The notes beneath the pieces are model-generated. The model was not told where the DNA came from, did not search any database, and saw nothing but the letters and a program-made list of their open reading frames with translations. 35,664 bases of DNA from Pelagibacteraceae bacterium AG-464-P07 (GTDB lineage Bacteria; Pseudomonadota; Alphaproteobacteria; Pelagibacterales; Pelagibacteraceae): positions 1 through 35,664 of the forward strand of contig QCSA01000011.1 in NCBI GenBank assembly GCA_003211695.1. The letters are read 5' to 3'. The translations under genes and the position numbers were made by a program. Shown piece by piece: positions 33,048-35,664 of the stretch; position 1 is the stretch's first letter, and the number at the start of each line of letters is the position of its first letter.

Positions 33048-34487
33048 ATGACTTCCAATACCATTAAGCTTATCCACAAAAATGAGATTATTAAAATTTA
33101 CAATCCAGACCCTAACGAAACAATACTTAATTATATTAGGACAAAGCTAAAAAAGACGGGTACCAAAGAAGGTTGTGCCGAGGGAGGCTGTGGAGCATGC
33201 ACAATAGTATTAGGAGAGTTAAAAAAAGGAAATATTATTTATAAGGCGATTAATGCTTGTATTGCATTTGTTCCAACTTTAGCTGGTAAACAGCTTGTGC
33301 TTGTAGAAGATTTAGTTTCTGATGATGGTTCTTTACATCCGGTACAGAAGGCAATGGTTAACCATCACGGTTCACAATGTGGATTCTGTACACCAGGATT
33401 TGTAATGTCCTTATTTGCAATGTACAAAAACCATTCTTTCTATGAAGATGATGTTATCAAAGATTCGATTTCTGGCAATTTGTGTAGGTGCACAGGTTAT
33501 AGGCCCATAATAGATGCTGCTAAAAGTTTAAATAAAATCAGCAAGTTTGACTTTTTCAAAAAAAATCATCAACTATTCATTTCTCTTTTGAAAAAAATAA
33601 AACATGAAAATATTGTTATATCAAATAAAAATAAAAAGTATTTTGCACCCAGAAATGTAAATGAGCTAAAAAAAACTCTTAAGCAATATCCAAATTCTCA
33701 ATTATTAAGCGGAGGAACCGATGTTTCTTTAGTTGTTACCAAAGAAAGAAAAGATCTAGATTCTCTAATTTATATGAATTCAATCGATGAATTAAATTAT
33801 ATTAAAAAAAATAACAATTACATTGAAGTAGGGGCTACAACACCTCTAATAGATTTTGAGTCGTTTATAAAAAAGTATTTTCCTGATTTTGCTCAGATTC
33901 TTAAAAGATATGGCTCCATTCAAATTAGAAATGTCTGCACAATTGCAGGGAATATAGCAACGGCAAGTCCTATTGGTGATACTCTTCCATTATTGCTGTC
34001 TCTTGATTCACAAATAATTATTAAAGATAAAGATAAAACTAAAATTTTACCCTTAAATGGATTTTTTATAAGTTATCGCAAAACAAAACTTAAAAAAGGA
34101 CAATTTATTCATTCAATAAGAATTCCTTTATTAGGAAAAAATATCTTTAAAGCTTATAAAATTTCGAAAAGAATAGATGATGATATCTCATCTGTTTGCG
34201 CTTCTTTTAATGTTGAACTTGAAAATAATAAAATAAAAAAAATAAAAGTTGCATATGGTGGAATGGCAAATATTCCAAAAAGGGCTGTTAATTGCGAAAA
34301 AATACTCCTTAATTCCTCTTTATCAGACAACACAATTAACAAAGCTAAAAAATCCCTAGAAAAAGATTTTAAACCTATTACCGATGCTCGAGCCAGTAAA
34401 AAATATCGTATGGAAATAGCAAAAAATTTGTTGGAGAAATGCTTCCAGGAAATCAAACAAAAAAAATTAATAAGAATAAATATTTAA
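33048..34487 (+). CDS. xdhA: Xanthine dehydrogenase small subunit (2Fe-2S/FAD)
   Basis: A 479-residue electron-transfer subunit of xanthine dehydrogenase, which oxidises hypoxanthine and xanthine to urate with NAD. All eight cluster cysteines are present: C43, C48, C51 and C71 (plant-ferredoxin-like cluster) and C111, C114, C146 and C148 (second cluster, CGFC...CRC). The FAD domain begins at about residue 190, with LLSGGTDVSLVV and the later IRNVCTIAGNIATASPIGDTLP. The fused FeS-FAD arrangement is the two-subunit bacterial XdhA/XdhB type. It lies between uraH and xdhB with 0 and 1 bp spacing. Confidence 0.96.
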   Translation: MTSNTIKLIHKNEIIKIYNPDPNETILNYIRTKLKKTGTKEGCAEGGCGACTIVLGELKKGNIIYKAINACIAFVPTLAGKQLVLVEDLVSDDGSLHPVQKAMVNHHGSQCGFCTPGFVMSLFAMYKNHSFYEDDVIKDSISGNLCRCTGYRPIIDAAKSLNKISKFDFFKKNHQLFISLLKKIKHENIVISNKNKKYFAPRNVNELKKTLKQYPNSQLLSGGTDVSLVVTKERKDLDSLIYMNSIDELNYIKKNNNYIEVGATTPLIDFESFIKKYFPDFAQILKRYGSIQIRNVCTIAGNIATASPIGDTLPLLLSLDSQIIIKDKDKTKILPLNGFFISYRKTKLKKGQFIHSIRIPLLGKNIFKAYKISKRIDDDISSVCASFNVELENNKIKKIKVAYGGMANIPKRAVNCEKILLNSSLSDNTINKAKKSLEKDFKPITDARASKKYRMEIAKNLLEKCFQEIKQKKLIRINI

Positions 34488-34488
34488 A

Positions 34489-35664
34489 ATGAATAGTAGT
34501 TCTTTTGTAATGGAAAAAAGGCCACATGAAAGTGGAACTAAACATGTTAGTGGATATGCTAATTACATAGACGATATACTTGAGCCAGAAGGTACATTAT
34601 ATGGTGCAATTGGATATAGTAAAAAGGCATATGCAATCATAAAAAAATTGGATTTAAGAGAGGTATGGAAGAGCGAAGGGGTAGTTTCTGTAGTGACTTC
34701 AGCAGATATTCCTGGACGCAATGATGTGGGTGCTGTTCATGATGGTGATCCAATTTTTCCAAAAAAAGCTGAATATTTTGGTCAACCACTATTTGCTGTG
34801 GCAGCAACGTCAACTGAACTTGCCAGAAAAGCTGTTCTCAAAGCTAAGGTAACTTACAAAATTCTAAAACCAGTTATTGATATTAAAGAAGCTCTTAGAA
34901 AAAAACTCTTTGTTTTAAAAGGAAAAAAAATCAAAAGAGGAAACCCTTCAGAAAAAATTAGCAAGGCAAAAAATTATTTAAAAAATTCTTTTATATTAGG
35001 AAGCCAAGAACATTTTTATCTTGAAGGTCATATTGCATTCGCTATTCCACAAGAAGATAATGATTTTAAAGTTTTTTCTAGTACTCAACATCCAGGTGAA
35101 ACTCAACAAATTATCGCAAAGATGCTTAATCAAAAAAATAATACCATTAATGTTGAAGTGAGAAGAATAGGAGGAGGTTTTGGGGGCAAAGAAACTCAAA
35201 GTTTTATTTTTGCTGCAATTTGCACTCTTTTATCGAAAAAAACAAAACTTCCAGTTAAACTTAGAATGGACCGTGATGATGATATTCTGATAACTGGCAA
35301 GCGTCATGATTTTTACGCAGATTACGAAGTGGGTTTCAATGATCGAGGAGTCATTCAAGGTGTAAAAATAAAACTTGCTTCAAGATGTGGAATTTCACCA
35401 GACTTATCCGGAGCAATTAATTCTAGGGCCTTGCTACACATTGATAATGCTTATTATCTTTCAGACGTTTCCGTTGAGAATTATCTTTGTAAAACTAACA
35501 CATCGTCCTCAACAGCATTTAGGGGATTTGGCGGAAATCAGGGCATGATGATGATAGAAAATATTATCGACAATGTTGCAAGGTTTTTAAGCAAGGATTC
35601 GGCAGAAATAAGAAAAATAAATTTTTATCAAAAAAATAGAAAAAATATAACGCATTATGGCATG
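34489..35664 (+). CDS. xdhB: Xanthine dehydrogenase large (molybdenum) subunit, 3'-truncated by window end
   Basis: The frame is open from the ATG at 34489, one base after the xdhA stop, to the last base of the window: 392 codons, about half the usual length of roughly 770. Visible features are the N-terminal HVSGYANYIDDI of XdhB/aldehyde oxidase subunits, GQPLFAVAA, LGSQEHFYLEGH, the molybdopterin-site loop GGGFGGKETQS, and AFRGFGGNQG, whose arginine corresponds to a substrate-positioning residue in xanthine oxidases. The base-catalytic C-terminal glutamate lies beyond the window. xdhC and a urate oxidase could follow outside, but I cannot see. Confidence 0.95.
   Translation, partial: MNSSSFVMEKRPHESGTKHVSGYANYIDDILEPEGTLYGAIGYSKKAYAIIKKLDLREVWKSEGVVSVVTSADIPGRNDVGAVHDGDPIFPKKAEYFGQPLFAVAATSTELARKAVLKAKVTYKILKPVIDIKEALRKKLFVLKGKKIKRGNPSEKISKAKNYLKNSFILGSQEHFYLEGHIAFAIPQEDNDFKVFSSTQHPGETQQIIAKMLNQKNNTINVEVRRIGGGFGGKETQSFIFAAICTLLSKKTKLPVKLRMDRDDDILITGKRHDFYADYEVGFNDRGVIQGVKIKLASRCGISPDLSGAINSRALLHIDNAYYLSDVSVENYLCKTNTSSSTAFRGFGGNQGMMMIENIIDNVARFLSKDSAEIRKINFYQKNRKNITHYGM

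Noticed and set aside
1..35664. CRISPR arrays, IS elements, prophage genes, tRNA or rRNA genes
   Set aside because: I read the gaps between genes for repeats, cloverleaf-like segments and integrase or transposase motifs and found none. Every gap is under 200 bases. A tRNA or covariance scan could still reveal a missed small RNA.

Overview
The window is strongly AT-rich, densely packed bacterial DNA with no rRNA, tRNA, CRISPR array, insertion sequence or phage module that I can see. Gene content points to an alphaproteobacterium with a streamlined genome, of the SAR11/Pelagibacterales or similar AT-rich marine type. The evidence is an ActR/RegA-type regulator, a ChvI-ChvG pair next to ahcY, a DUF1476 (F1-ATPase zeta) protein, a class I lysyl-tRNA synthetase, the alphaproteobacterial form of ribosomal protein L28, and tsaE-amgK-murU in a row. 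I cannot fix the genus. Intergenic gaps are tiny, many starts are GTG or TTG without a clear Shine-Dalgarno, and neighbouring genes overlap or abut both head-to-tail and tail-to-tail.

Layout. (1) 1-835: 3' part of a prephenate/arogenate dehydrogenase gene, cut by the window edge. (2) 837-6010, minus: operon trkH > ampG > NlpC/P60 endopeptidase > TPR-sulfotransferase. (3) 6108-8716, plus: lysK-pyrD. (4) 8719-10520, minus: TauE/SafE-type permease > ccdA. (5) 10633-11502, plus: rpmB, then a VUT-family (queuosine precursor) transporter whose frame is broken in an A9 tract. (6) 11499-14602, minus: polyamine operon with an ornithine/lysine-type decarboxylase > deoxyhypusine-synthase-like protein > ureohydrolase. 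(7) 14783-16845: regA, bioY and a lone ABC ATPase. (8) 16898-25465, plus: polA, chvI-chvG, ahcY, tsaE-amgK-murU. (9) 25462-28363: gpmA (minus), then cutA, a VanZ-like protein, F1-ATPase zeta subunit, a secreted thermonuclease and a lytic-transglycosylase-like lipoprotein. (10) 28390-32112: msrA-sseA (minus), EamA transporter and a HhH DNA glycosylase (plus), GT17 glycosyltransferase (minus). (11) 32121-35664: purine/ureide catabolism, with uraD divergent from uraH-xdhA-xdhB; xdhB runs off the window end.

How the genes work together. Peptidoglycan recycling is represented by AmpG import, a signal-peptide-less SH3-NlpC/P60 peptidase in the same operon, the AmgK-MurU sugar salvage pair and a lytic-transglycosylase-like lipoprotein. 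The polyamine operon combines a decarboxylase, an aminobutyl-transferring enzyme and a guanidino hydrolase, which fits homospermidine-type polyamine synthesis. xdhAB, uraH and uraD cover hypoxanthine to urate and the two steps after urate oxidase; urate oxidase itself is not in the window. I saw no obvious novel defence or mobile system. The observations most worth a second look are the polyamine operon, the A9 frameshift together with very long A tracts in amgK, the shortened chvIG-ahcY locus, and the recycling operon.
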